This document shows positions 17,032 through 25,169 of a DNA stretch of 41,005 nucleotides, in pieces (within the stretch, counting starts at the first letter, position 1; the number at the start of each line of letters is the position of its first letter). Made by a program: the position numbers and the translations under genes. The stretch comes from Pirellulales bacterium. Its GTDB lineage: Bacteria; Planctomycetota; Planctomycetia; Pirellulales; JAICIG01. The notes beneath the pieces are model-generated. The model made no database searches and was not told the origin of the DNA. It saw nothing but the letters and a program-made list of their open reading frames with translations. The stretch spans positions 1 to 41,005 of the forward strand of contig DATLUO010000173.1 in assembly GCA_035533075.1 (NCBI GenBank). The letters are read 5' to 3'.

Positions 17032-18234
17032 ATGCGGCAGCGTTTCGCTTTGATCCTGATGCTCCAGTTCGCGGCCTGGGCGGTGCTTGGCGGCCGCGCC
17101 GCCGCCGTCGAGCGCGCGGCCGACCCACGGAGCGCGGAGACGCCTTCGCAACAAGGCTCTCTAGGGAACGCCCTCCGTGGCGTTCCGCCCTCTGTAGGGA
17201 ACGCCCTCCGTGGCGTTCCGCGGCCAACCGAGGGATTTTCCCTTGTTTTGCCCCGGAACGCCACGGAGGGCGTTCCCTACACAGCCAGCGACGTTACTCG
17301 CGCGGATAGTTATCCGCAGACCGCCGCACCAATGGTCCCCAGCCAGCTCTGGCTGGTCAGCACCCGTTCGTTGCCCCACGGGCCGCCCGGCTCCTCGCGC
17401 CGCGCGGTGCCTGAGGTCAGCCGATATGAGCAAGACGTCTGGCAGCCGTCGTCGCTCGACGATCTCATGGCCGCGCGCGATCCGCGGCTGACCACCGTCG
17501 TGCTGGTCCACGGCAACGACACCGACGACGACCAGGCGCGCAGCAAAGGACTGGGGGTGTATCCCTCGCTGGTCGAACGGGCCGACCAACCCTTTCGCTT
17601 GATCATCTGGTCGTGGCCGGCCGATTACGTCCGCGGCAGTATGCGGCAGGACGTTCGCGTCAAAGCCGAACGGGCCGATTTCGATGCCTTTTATCTGGCG
17701 CAGTTCATCGACGAGCTCAACGGCAGCGACCCGGTCAGCCTCGTGGGCTATAGCCTGGGGGCGCGCGTGACTACCGGCGCCTTGCACCTGCTGGGCGGCG
17801 GCCCGTTGGCGGGAAGAAGCATGGCTGCCGAGCGCCGCGCGGGTCGGCCTCCCCTCCGCGCGGTGTTGATGGCCGCCGCCGTCGACGAAGACTGGCTGTT
17901 GCCCGGTCGCCGGCAGGGCCACGCCCTGGACGTCGTCGAGCGCATGGTGTTGCTGGTCAACCCGCGAGACCGCGTGTTGCGCTGGTATCGCTTCCTTTCT
18001 CCCGGCCGCGGGGCCGCCGCGCTCGGCTCGCGGGGATTTACGTCGTTGGCCACGTTGGGCGCGCTGCGTCAAAAAATCGAGCAGATCAACGTCAATCCGA
18101 TGATCGGCGGCCAGCACGGCTGGGCAAGCTATGCCAGCTCGCCGGAGATTCTGGAACAACTGAAACGCGAGGTGATGATCGGCACCGTGCGGCGGAAGGA
18201 GCTGTTGGGCGGGCAGGTGGAAAGCCGGCGGTAG
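17032..18234 (+). CDS. Exported alpha/beta hydrolase-like protein
   Basis: About 400 aa. The ATG at 17032 gives a clean signal peptide (MRQRFALILMLQFAAWAVLG, then GRAAA); a TTG at 17020 is possible. The catalytic core starts near residue 150: TTVVLVHGNDTDDDQARSKG with the oxyanion HGND, SLVGYSLGARVTTGAL with the nucleophile Ser, and later NPRDRVLRWY where the acid may lie. It is a lipase/esterase-fold protein, possibly DUF900-like; substrate unknown. Residues of about 43-83 are encoded by three copies of a 26-base palindrome (17162-17279) absorbed in frame between signal peptide and core. Confidence 0.82.
   Translation: MRQRFALILMLQFAAWAVLGGRAAAVERAADPRSAETPSQQGSLGNALRGVPPSVGNALRGVPRPTEGFSLVLPRNATEGVPYTASDVTRADSYPQTAAPMVPSQLWLVSTRSLPHGPPGSSRRAVPEVSRYEQDVWQPSSLDDLMAARDPRLTTVVLVHGNDTDDDQARSKGLGVYPSLVERADQPFRLIIWSWPADYVRGSMRQDVRVKAERADFDAFYLAQFIDELNGSDPVSLVGYSLGARVTTGALHLLGGGPLAGRSMAAERRAGRPPLRAVLMAAAVDEDWLLPGRRQGHALDVVERMVLLVNPRDRVLRWYRFLSPGRGAAALGSRGFTSLATLGALRQKIEQINVNPMIGGQHGWASYASSPEILEQLKREVMIGTVRRKELLGGQVESRR
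17162..17279. repeat. Three copies of the GGAACGCCCTCCGTGGCGTTCC palindrome, in coding sequence
   Basis: Identical 26-base units at 17162-17187 and 17195-17220, and an inverted copy at 17254-17279. Each unit is itself a hairpin (GGAACGCC/GGCGTTCC). All three are read through in the hydrolase frame, as GNALRGVP twice and NATEGVP once. A degenerate version may be present at 29601-29634. Confidence 0.85.
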
Positions 18235-18253
18235 GGAAATCGCGAACGGCACA

Positions 18254-18487
18254 ATGCCTGACGCGATCAAAGAAAACCAATCGTCTCGCTCCTACAATCC
18301 AGGACTGACCACCGCGGTGATCATGTTTCTACCCGCTGGGGCCTTTGCCATTCTTGAACTGTAAGTGACCGGCGAGGTTGGCTGGCGTTACCACGTGCTC
18401 GGACTACTGACGGCGATTGCGGGCCATGTGGCAATTGTCGGCTACTGTTTGCGCCGTACCAACCCGATGCGCCAGCCAGGAACGTGA
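18254..18487 (+). pseudogene. Small two-helix membrane protein gene interrupted by an in-frame TAA
   Basis: From ATG 18254 the frame reads 36 codons, including a helix-like TTAVIMFLPAGAFAILEL. It meets TAA at 18362-18364 and continues in the same frame through a second hydrophobic segment (VLGLLTAIAGHVAIVGYCL) to TGA at 18485. The total would be 78 codons. A single nonsense change or base-call error would explain this. The alternative is two tiny proteins, the second starting at GTG 18365. No family recognised. Confidence 0.4.
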
Positions 18488-18627
18488 AAAAGAGGGCAAT
18501 ACTTCGCTTGCGATTCGCGCATAGGGAAATCGGAACGGATTCAGCGAAGCTTTACGGCCCGCGAGACGTGAATCCCCGAGACCCGCGCTCCCTTCCGCGT
18601 TTCCCGTTTACCGTCTACCATTGAGTC

Positions 18628-19992
18628 ATGGGAGTCGCTCAAGTCGTCATCGTCGGCCGCCCGAATGTGGGCAAATCGAGCCTGTTCAACTGGATCATCA
18701 ACCGGCGCGTCGCCATTGTCGACGACCAGGCGGGCGTGACACGCGATCGTTTGACCCAACTGATGTGCGTCGGCGATCGCTACTTCGAGCTGGTCGATAC
18801 CGGCGGCATCGGCATCGAAGATGTCGACAACCTGACCAGCCACATCGAAGAGCAGATCGAAACGGCGATTGAGTCGGCCAATATCATCCTGTTTGTGGTC
18901 GATACGCGCGACGGCCTGGTGCCGCTCGACGAGGACGTCGCCAAGCGGCTCCGCTACACCAAGGTGCCGGTGATCTGCGTGGCCAACAAGACCGACGCGG
19001 AACCGCTCGACGCCCAGGCCAATGAGTTCTATCGGCTGGGCCGGGGCAAGCTGGTCCGCGTCAGCACCCAGCAAAACCGCGGCAAGCAGGAGCTGCTCGA
19101 TGAAATCTTCGAGCGTTTGCCCGACGAGACGGCCGAGGGACCGCCCCCGGAACCGATGATGAAAGTGGCCATCGTCGGCCGCCGCAACACGGGCAAGAGC
19201 ACGTTCGTGAACACGCTGGCCCAGGCCGAGCGGATGATCGTCAGCGAGGTGCCGGGCACCACGCGCGACAGCGTCGACGTGCGGTTCGAGCTCGACGGCA
19301 AGGCGTTCATGGCCATCGACACGCCGGGCCTGCGCCGCCGCAAGAGCATCTCGACCGACATCGACTTTTACAGCACGCACCGGGCCGAGCGGAGCATTCG
19401 CCGGGCCGACGTGGTGTTGCTGTTCCTCGACGCCACCGAGCGAATCAGCAAGGTCGACAAGCAGCTTTGCGGCTACATCGCCGAACAATACAAACCGTGC
19501 ATCTTCGTAGTCAACAAGTGGGACATGATGGCGGCCAGCCTGCCGACGGAAAAATGGGTCCACTACCTCCGCGACACCTTTCGCACCATGCGCTACGCGC
19601 CGATCGCTTTTGTCACCGGCAAGACCGGCAAGAACGTCAAGGCGTTGTTGAATCACGGCCAGATGCTGTTCAAGCAGGCCCGCACGCGGGTGAGCACCTC
19701 CGACCTGAACCGCCTGCTGAAAGCGGCGATCGAGAACAATCCGCCGCCCTTGTATCGCAACCGCCAGCCCAAGATCTATTATACCACGCAGGTGGGCGAG
19801 GAACCGCCCACGGTAGTGCTGTTTTGCAATCAGCCGCAAGCCATCAGCGAGAACTACCGCCGTTACCTGCTGGGCGTTTTCCGCGACAATCTGCCGTATG
19901 CCGAGGTGCCGATCAAGCTCTATTTGCGGAAGCGCGAGAGCGCCGAGCCAGCGGAGGCTGTGGAAGGAGAGAGGCAGCCGGCGGCAAAATAG
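18628..19992 (+). CDS. der: Ribosome-assembly GTPase Der (EngA)
   Basis: 454 aa with tandem G domains and a C-terminal KH-like domain, the unique Der layout. Domain 1 has P-loop GRPNVGKSS (residues 9-17), DTGGI and NKTD. Domain 2 has GRRNTGKST, DTPGLRRR and NKWD. The C-terminal part (ENNPPPLYRNRQPKIYYTTQ) is the KH-like domain. Der binds the 50S subunit during its maturation. The ATG at 18628 gives the expected N-terminus. It is followed at 4 bases by a nested palindromic repeat. Confidence 0.97.
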   Translation: MGVAQVVIVGRPNVGKSSLFNWIINRRVAIVDDQAGVTRDRLTQLMCVGDRYFELVDTGGIGIEDVDNLTSHIEEQIETAIESANIILFVVDTRDGLVPLDEDVAKRLRYTKVPVICVANKTDAEPLDAQANEFYRLGRGKLVRVSTQQNRGKQELLDEIFERLPDETAEGPPPEPMMKVAIVGRRNTGKSTFVNTLAQAERMIVSEVPGTTRDSVDVRFELDGKAFMAIDTPGLRRRKSISTDIDFYSTHRAERSIRRADVVLLFLDATERISKVDKQLCGYIAEQYKPCIFVVNKWDMMAASLPTEKWVHYLRDTFRTMRYAPIAFVTGKTGKNVKALLNHGQMLFKQARTRVSTSDLNRLLKAAIENNPPPLYRNRQPKIYYTTQVGEEPPTVVLFCNQPQAISENYRRYLLGVFRDNLPYAEVPIKLYLRKRESAEPAEAVEGERQPAAK

Positions 19993-19995
19993 GTC

Positions 19996-20151
19996 GGTGG
20001 CTGGGGCAGAAGCTGGCCGGGGTGCGGTCGTGCAATCCGTAAGACGCCGTCGGCCAGCGATGCCCCGGTGGTGCTGCTACCGGGGCATCGCTTGGCCGCA
20101 GGGCTTGTTGGCAAATCCAGCCCCACCCGGCCAAGCTCTGCCCCAGCCACC
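19996..20151. repeat. Nested palindromic repeat, copy 2
   Basis: Outer arms 19996-20018 (GGTGGCTGGGGCAG...) and 20129-20151 (...CTGCCCCAGCCACC) are nearly perfect reverse complements. Inner arms at 20052-20069 and 20079-20096 (GCGATGCCCCGGT / ACCGGGGCATCGC) form a second hairpin around a 9-base loop. It has the same design as copy 1 at 1-164. It fills the gap between der and the alanine dehydrogenase gene and may act as a terminator. Confidence 0.85.
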
Positions 20152-20153
20152 AC

Positions 20154-20177
20154 CAATCCAGAATCCAAAATCCAAAA
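20154..20177. repeat. AATCCAAAATC-type dispersed repeat at the ald start
   Basis: CAATCCAGAATCCAAAATCC plus AAAA runs directly into the ATG of the alanine dehydrogenase gene; the start codon's A belongs to the repeat. No Shine-Dalgarno is visible because the repeat occupies that position. Same family as 9816-9845 and 32410-32440. Confidence 0.65.
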
Positions 20178-21289
20178 TGATCGTCGGCGTTCCCAAAGAG
20201 ATCAAACGCGATGAATACCGCGTCGCCATTCTGCCGGTCGGCGTCGAAGAGCTGACGCGGGCCGGGCACACCGTGCTGGTGCAATCCGGGGCGGGACTCG
20301 GTTCGGGGATTCCGGACGAGCGCTACGCCGAGCAGGGTGCCAGGCTCGTCGATCGGGCGGACGAGATCTTCGCTCAGGCCGAGTTGATCATGAAGGTCAA
20401 GGAGCCGTTGCCGGCCGAATGGCCCCTGCTGCGTAGAGGGCAGACCGTGTTCACCTATTTCCATTTTGCCGCCGACCGCGAGCTGACCGAGGCGGTGCTG
20501 GCATCGGGAGCGACGGCCGTGGCTTATGAAACGCTGCGCGACGATCGGGGCCGGCTGCCGCTGTTGACGCCGATGAGCGAGGTCGCCGGTCGCATGAGCA
20601 TTCAAGAGGGGGCAAAGTATCTGGAGCGGCCGCAAATGGGGCGCGGCATTCTGTTGGGCGGCGTGCCCGGCGTGGCGCCGGCCCACATTACGGTTCTGGG
20701 TGGCGGCGTGGTGGGGGCCAACGCGGCCAAAGTGGCGGCCGGATTCGGGGCCAGCGTGGGCCTGCTCGACATCAACATGGACCGGCTGCGGTATCTCGAC
20801 GACGTCATGCCGCCCAACGTCGATTGCCTGTTCAGCGACCGGCACACGATCCGCGAGCAGCTCAAGCGGGCCGACCTGGTGATCGGCGCCGTGCTGATTC
20901 CCGGCGCCAAAGCGCCCCGCCTGATCGACTACGACGACCTGAAACTGATGCAGCCGGGCAGCGTGATCATCGACGTGGCGATCGACCAGGGCGGTTGCGT
21001 GGCCACCAGCCGGCCGACGACGCACAGCGAGCCGACGTTCATCGTCGAGCAGGTGCTGCATTATTGCGTCACCAACATGCCCGGCGCCGTTGGCCGCACG
21101 AGCACCTACGCCTTGTGCAATGTGACCTTGCCGTGGGCCATGCAGATTGCCCGGCGGGGCATCGAAGCGGCCGCGCGGGCGCTGCCTCCCATCGCCAGCG
21201 CCGTCAACATTATGGACGGCGAAGTCACCAACGAAGCCGTCGCCGCCAGCTTCGCGTTTCCCTTCCGCCCGCGCTTCGCGGAAGCGTGA
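20177..21289 (+). CDS. ald: Alanine dehydrogenase
   Basis: 370 aa, the usual length. The N-terminus MIVGVPKEIKRDEYRVAILP is typical. The substrate Lys (MKVKEPLP, residue 75) and catalytic His (TYFHFAADREL, residue 96) are present, as is the NAD site VLGGGVVGANAAKVAAGFGA. The enzyme interconverts L-alanine and pyruvate plus ammonia with NAD. The frame opens earlier, but only this ATG yields the family N-terminus. Translation must start without a Shine-Dalgarno, as a dispersed repeat abuts the ATG. Confidence 0.97.
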   Translation: MIVGVPKEIKRDEYRVAILPVGVEELTRAGHTVLVQSGAGLGSGIPDERYAEQGARLVDRADEIFAQAELIMKVKEPLPAEWPLLRRGQTVFTYFHFAADRELTEAVLASGATAVAYETLRDDRGRLPLLTPMSEVAGRMSIQEGAKYLERPQMGRGILLGGVPGVAPAHITVLGGGVVGANAAKVAAGFGASVGLLDINMDRLRYLDDVMPPNVDCLFSDRHTIREQLKRADLVIGAVLIPGAKAPRLIDYDDLKLMQPGSVIIDVAIDQGGCVATSRPTTHSEPTFIVEQVLHYCVTNMPGAVGRTSTYALCNVTLPWAMQIARRGIEAAARALPPIASAVNIMDGEVTNEAVAASFAFPFRPRFAEA

Positions 21290-21423
21290 GCTATTCGATC
21301 GTTCTACGTCGCGCGGCCCGACCCAGGCTGGTCACCTCGCGGAGCGCCGCCCGTCATCGTACTCGGAACTCGGCGAAGGAGTCGGGTCACACGACCACCG
21401 CCAGATGGTCGAACTTAACCGTT

Positions 21424-21786
21424 TCACAGGAGCGACTGGAGCCTTTCAATGGCCTTCCGTTCTTCGCGGCGACGCTTGCTGCGCCGGCGCTTGCGGGAGG
21501 TGGTGGCTTTTGCGGCCGCCTCGCCTTTTGGAAGGCTGCCAACCCCGTCGAAGGCCGCAACGCTTGGCGCCGCGTCACGCCGCAGCTCCACCTCCAACAC
21601 GGCGGAATTTGGAAGGCTGCCAGCCGTTTCGAAGGCTGCCATCCGCGGCGCCGCCGCGCCGTCCGAAACAGTTTGTTCCGCCACGCCCGAATCAGGAAGG
21701 CTGCCAACCGTTTCGAAGGCTGCCACGGTTTGCGACGATTCGTAACGCCGGAAGTAGCCGAGCAGTTTTTGGCTAGTTGAAAGCAT
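21424..21786 (-). CDS. Repeat-built hypothetical protein
   Basis: Possible 120-aa protein from ATG 21786, overlapping the stop of the HNH fragment by 14 bases. After MLSTSQKLLGYFRRYESSQ it contains three copies of a VAAFETVGSLP-like unit encoded by a DNA repeat (21531-21724). It ends in a strongly basic tail (SRKRRRSKRRREERKAIERL). It could be a real basic protein or the decayed 3' half of the HNH gene overrun by repeats. No family recognised. Confidence 0.35.
   Translation of the reverse strand: MLSTSQKLLGYFRRYESSQTVAAFETVGSLPDSGVAEQTVSDGAAAPRMAAFETAGSLPNSAVLEVELRRDAAPSVAAFDGVGSLPKGEAAAKATTSRKRRRSKRRREERKAIERLQSLL
21531..21724. repeat. Three spaced GAAGGCTGCCAACCGTTTCG repeats
   Basis: Units at 21531-21560, 21612-21641 and 21695-21724 share GGAAGGCTGCC followed by a GTTTCGAAGGCTGCC-like half, so each unit is a short direct duplication. 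Spacers are 51 and 53 bases and unlike one another. The units keep an open frame on the minus strand. Confidence 0.7.
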
Positions 21787-21976
21787 CGTGATAGTTGCGC
21801 GAGCATGATCGAGCACAACAGTAGATGAGATTGTCGTCGCTGTCGTCACCGCCGGCGCACACGCGGTGGTAATGATCGACCGACAATGCGCCGGCCGAAT
21901 CCGTCTCCGAGACGCCGCAGTAGCCGCACAAATGCGAGAATCTCGCCCTGACCTGCCGGTGTCGCTCGTGGGCCAC
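21773..21976 (-). pseudogene. Truncated HNH endonuclease
   Basis: 67 aa. CGYCGVSETD, LSVDHYHRVCAGGDDSDDNLIYCC and NYHDAF form a recognisable HNH core with paired cysteines and the DH of the active site. Full-length relatives continue for 50 or more residues after this core; here the frame stops right after it, and the following DNA is repeat-rich. It starts 6 bases after the coiled-coil gene and was probably its operon partner. It is likely inactive or a minimal relic. Confidence 0.6.
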
Positions 21977-21982
21977 GCGGCT

Positions 21983-22276
21983 TCATTCCTTGACGCCAAG
22001 CAACTGGCGCGTCCGTTCACTCAAGGCGGCTTCCGTTGCCGAAATCTCGGACTCAAGCTCGTCTCGGCGGGCGCGTAGCGCAGCTTCTTGCTGTTCGAGC
22101 TCCGCGATCGCGCGCTTGGCCGCCCCGAGCGCGGGCAACTCAGTGGGGGCGCACTCGGTGTCTTGAAGCCGTCGGAGCCAGTCCGCGTAAAACTGCCGAT
22201 CGGCGTCAGACAGCGATTGCCCGCGAGTTGCTTTCAAATGCAACGGCCACCAACGGTCGTAATCGTGCTGATTCAT
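21983..22276 (-). CDS. Hypothetical coiled-coil protein upstream of the HNH relic
   Basis: 97 aa from ATG 22276, which has GGAGGAG about eight bases upstream and so decides the start. The N-terminus (MNQHDYDRWWPLHLKATRGQ) is followed by LSDADRQFYADWLRRLQ, and residues 50-95 are a coiled coil (KRAIAELEQQEAALRARRDE). It looks like a conserved partner of small HNH nucleases, by position only. Function unknown. Confidence 0.7.
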   Translation of the reverse strand: MNQHDYDRWWPLHLKATRGQSLSDADRQFYADWLRRLQDTECAPTELPALGAAKRAIAELEQQEAALRARRDELESEISATEAALSERTRQLLGVKE

Positions 22277-22461
22277 AGCTGTCACTCCTCCGGCCATTTT
22301 ACACCCCGGCGGCACCAACATCAATTTGCGCGGTTCAAGTCTATGGGTTCGCCAATGCGAGCCGCCGAGCCAAAGCAAAACCCGCCTCATTCTTAAGTGC
22401 AGAAAGGCCTGTCGATCTTCCGTAGCAGCTCCACGTCTTCAATCCGTCGAACCTCCGGAGG

Positions 22462-23919
22462 TCACGCGATGATCTCTTCCATCGGCTCGCCGTAATCGAT
22501 CTCCAGCCGCTTGTGGCCCGGCACTTCCAGCCGCCGGGCGTCGAGACCGAGCTGCCGCATCAGCGTGGCGTGAACGTCGGTCACATAGTGCGGATGCTCG
22601 ACGGCGTGGAATCCGATCTCGTCGGTCGCCCCGTGAACGACGCCCCCCTTCAGCCCGCCGCCCGCCATCAACACCGAAAATCCATAGGGATGATGATCGC
22701 GTCCGTTGCCGCCCTGCGAGCCGGGCGTGCGGCCAAACTCGGTGGCGAACACCACGATCGTCTCCTGCAGCATGCCCCGCTGCTTCAGGTCGGCCAGCAG
22801 CCCGGCGAGCGGCAGGTCGACCTGCGCCGCCAGGCCGGCGTGATTGGCCCGCAGGTTCGAGTGCGCGTCCCAGGCGCCCGCGGCGCCGTCGCCGTGCATG
22901 ATCTGAATGAACCGCACGCCCCGCTCCACCAGCCGCCGCGACGCCAAAAGCTGCATGCCGAAGGGCCGCGTCGTCGGGTTGTCGAGGCCGTACGTTTTCT
23001 GCGTGGCCGCCGTCTCGCCGTCGAAGCGGATCACTTCGGGCACGGCCTGCTGCATGCGAAACGCCAGCTCGTAGCTTTTGAGCCTTGCCCGCAGCGATTC
23101 GTCGTCGGGATTTTTTTTGGCGGTGCTGCGATCGAGCCGGCCGATCAGGTCGAACTCCAACTCCTGTTCTTCGGGCGACAGGTCGAGTTGCGGCTTGGCG
23201 AAGGGGAGCGGGTTGGCCGGATCGACCGCCAGCGGCACCGCGTCGTAGGCGGGGCCGAGATAGTGCGCGTCGCGCGTGTCGAAGAACCGCGGCCCCATCG
23301 AAATGAACTGCGGCAGGTTCTCGTCGAGCGTGCCCAGGCCGTAGTTGATCCAGGCGCCGATGGTCGGAAAAAAGCCGTCGAGCATGTGCCGGCCGGAGTG
23401 AAACTGCACCTGCGCGCCGTGGTTGTCGTCGGTGGTCCACATCGAGCGGACGACGGCCAGGTCGTCGATGACGCCGCCGAGGCTCGGGAACCAGTCGCTC
23501 ACCTCGATGCCGCTTTGACCGTGCTTCTTGAAGCCGACTTGCAGTGGATAGAGCACTTTTCGCTGCTGGCCGTTGGCGTCGTTCACCACGACCACGCGGA
23601 CCTTCTTGAGCCGTTCCGGGTTTTGCACGCCGGCAAACGGCGTTTCGTCGATCGACTTGCCGGCGTACTGGTTGAGCGCCGGCTTCGGATCGAAGCTTTC
23701 CAGGTGGCTGACGCCGCCGCGCATGAAGAGCCAGATCACGCTCTTGGCCTTGGGCGGAAAGTGCGGCCGGCCATCGGGCCGCTGAAAGCCTTCGGCACCC
23801 TGCCCGTCACGGGCCAACAGCGCGGCCAGCGCGATGCCGGAGATTCCCCGCGCACCGTCAAAGAGGAACGATCGTCGCGACTGGCAGTGACATTGCGGGT
23901 GTTGGGGGAGCAGGTTCAT
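22462..23919 (-). CDS. DUF1501 domain-containing protein (sulfatase-like, Tat-type signal)
   Basis: About 485 aa. A twin-arginine-like signal ([20 protein letters not shown]) opens the protein; ATG 23919 is favoured, with ATG 23946 as alternative. The body is a DUF1501, alkaline-phosphatase-superfamily fold: [53 protein letters not shown] and [18 protein letters not shown]. These exported proteins are abundant in planctomycetes and normally sit directly downstream of a DUF1553 cytochrome gene. Here that partner is 1.25 kb upstream, beyond toxin-antitoxin genes. Confidence 0.93.
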   Translation of the reverse strand: MNLLPQHPQCHCQSRRSFLFDGARGISGIALAALLARDGQGAEGFQRPDGRPHFPPKAKSVIWLFMRGGVSHLESFDPKPALNQYAGKSIDETPFAGVQNPERLKKVRVVVVNDANGQQRKVLYPLQVGFKKHGQSGIEVSDWFPSLGGVIDDLAVVRSMWTTDDNHGAQVQFHSGRHMLDGFFPTIGAWINYGLGTLDENLPQFISMGPRFFDTRDAHYLGPAYDAVPLAVDPANPLPFAKPQLDLSPEEQELEFDLIGRLDRSTAKKNPDDESLRARLKSYELAFRMQQAVPEVIRFDGETAATQKTYGLDNPTTRPFGMQLLASRRLVERGVRFIQIMHGDGAAGAWDAHSNLRANHAGLAAQVDLPLAGLLADLKQRGMLQETIVVFATEFGRTPGSQGGNGRDHHPYGFSVLMAGGGLKGGVVHGATDEIGFHAVEHPHYVTDVHATLMRQLGLDARRLEVPGHKRLEIDYGEPMEEIIA

Positions 23920-24013
23920 GGCGATCAAGTTGAGTCCGGCAGTCATCCCAGCCCCGGCTACGGGGTCCCGCCATTTTTTCTGGAATCCTTCTTTTTCGAT
24001 TTGCGCGGTTGCT

Positions 24014-24280
24014 TCACACCCTTCCGAGGCATGAAGTTTTCCAAAATTCGTCGTGCGGAATGCCGCGGCCCTCTCGAATGGATTTTCGAGACTTGTCGAG
24101 AATCGCTTGCAGGCGTGGCGAGTACGCCATCAAGAGTCGCTCGATCTCATCCTCATCATCGATGGCAACGAGAACGGCAACTGGCCTGCCGTCCCGCGTC
24201 ACGACAATCGGCCCGGTTTCACTGGCCTCTACAAATGCATTGAACTGTGATCCTACTTCAGTGACTGACGCAATCTTCAT
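24014..24280 (-). CDS. Phd/YefM-type antitoxin, orphan
   Basis: 88 aa. [20 protein letters not shown] and [20 protein letters not shown] make the Phd/YefM DNA-binding fold. The C-terminal [20 protein letters not shown] and [11 protein letters not shown] would wrap a RelE/ParE toxin. Its ATG overlaps the stop of a short frame that looks like the end of such a toxin (24277-24378). No intact toxin is nearby. The DUF1501 gene follows within about 95 bases. Confidence 0.85.
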   Translation of the reverse strand: MKIASVTEVGSQFNAFVEASETGPIVVTRDGRPVAVLVAIDDEDEIERLLMAYSPRLQAILDKSRKSIREGRGIPHDEFWKTSCLGRV

Positions 24281-24378
24281 AGCTCGATTTCCTTGCCGCC
24301 GATCAGCAGGCGTTCTCTAACTTTCTCCCCGGTAGCCAGGACGTGAACCGATCGGTCTTCTTCATCGACGTCGAGCAT
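24277..24378 (-). pseudogene. Remnant of a RelE/ParE-type toxin
   Basis: A 33-aa frame (MLDVDEEDRSVHVLATGEKV, then [12 protein letters not shown]) ends in an ATGA overlap with the antitoxin. In many toxin-first RelE modules the toxin ends with a similar beta-strand pair and an IGGxEIEL tail. Upstream the same frame is broken by a TAA four bases before this ATG, after MHYFARIKGIWQSRLLP. I infer that the toxin has decayed. Confidence 0.5.
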
Positions 24379-24622
24379 AGCTTAAGGCAAAAGGCGGCTT
24401 TGCCATATTCCTTTGATTCTGGCGAAGTAGTGCATGGCGTCAAGGCGTGGCAGCAGCATGCGTGTCTCCGGCTTCATGATAACTGCAACCCGGTAGCTCC
24501 GACACTCTGTGGCGGAGGTCGACGGTCGCCTTGCGACCGCAGTTTCCCGTCACGGAGTGCCGGGGTTGCTTGGCACGTCGCGCATTGTTGCGAGCGGCAG
24601 AGACGTTCGGTAACATGGTGAC

Positions 24623-24841
24623 ATGCACATGGATCAGCCGATCATCACCTCATCGCCCGATATTCTGAGCGGGGCGCCGGTGTTTGCCGGAACGCGCGTT
24701 CCGGTGCATACGCTCGTGGAGTACTTGGCTGCCGGCGACTCGATCGACGATTTTCTGGATGGCTTTCCATCCGTCTCGCGCGATCAAGTCATCGCATTCT
24801 TGAGCCGAGCTGAAGATCTCGTCTGCGGTCCGCGAAGTTGA
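24623..24841 (+). CDS. DUF433 family antitoxin
   Basis: 72 aa. ILSGAPVFAGTRVPVHTLVEYL and FLDGFPSVSRDQVIAFL are the DUF433 (VapB-like) signature. These small proteins are paired with DUF5615 PIN-like toxins. Its stop overlaps the TTG start of the toxin gene (TTGA), a normal arrangement for the pair. It probably binds and neutralises the toxin and represses its own promoter, as in similar modules. Confidence 0.88.
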   Translation: MHMDQPIITSSPDILSGAPVFAGTRVPVHTLVEYLAAGDSIDDFLDGFPSVSRDQVIAFLSRAEDLVCGPRS

Positions 24842-25158
24842 ACGTGCTCCTTGACGAATGTGTCGATGCCCGCCGTGCGCGCGAGATCGTCGGCCATCAC
24901 GTTCAGACGGTGCCCCAAGTCGGTTGGGCGGGACTTAACGACGGCGAGATTCTCAAGAATGCCGAGAGACGATTCGACGCGCTCGTGACGACCGATGCCA
25001 ACCTTGAGTTCCAACAGAACCTGGCGAGTTTCAATCTCGCTGTAATCGTGCTTCGTGCGGCAACAAACCGGCTAGCGGACTTGAAACCGTTGGTTCCCGA
25101 GTTGCTCTCGGTGCTGCCCACGGCCCCGAAGCGTCAAGCGACCTACGTTCGCGCGTAA
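24838..25158 (+). CDS. DUF5615 PIN-like toxin
   Basis: 106 aa from TTG 24838, coupled to the antitoxin. NVLLDECVDARRAREI carries the first acidic pair; GLNDGEILKNAERRFDALVTTDANLEFQQ carries the other conserved Asp and Asn of the PIN-like fold. Such proteins are presumed RNases. The reading frame looks complete. It lies antisense to, and 11 bases from, the 3' end of the DUF1553 gene. Confidence 0.88.
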   Translation: MNVLLDECVDARRAREIVGHHVQTVPQVGWAGLNDGEILKNAERRFDALVTTDANLEFQQNLASFNLAVIVLRAATNRLADLKPLVPELLSVLPTAPKRQATYVRA

Positions 25159-25169
25159 ACCCTAAGCCG

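Noticed and set aside
21531-21724. CRISPR-like array
   Set aside because: Only three degenerate repeats, each internally duplicated, with translated sequence throughout and no cas genes.
22318-22350. tRNA T-loop-like GGTTCAAGTC
   Set aside because: No acceptor, D or anticodon stems could be built around it.
23960-23995. Terminator-like hairpin CCCCGGCTACGGGG followed by T6
   Set aside because: The T run is eight bases from the stem and it would terminate the plus strand, where no gene precedes it.
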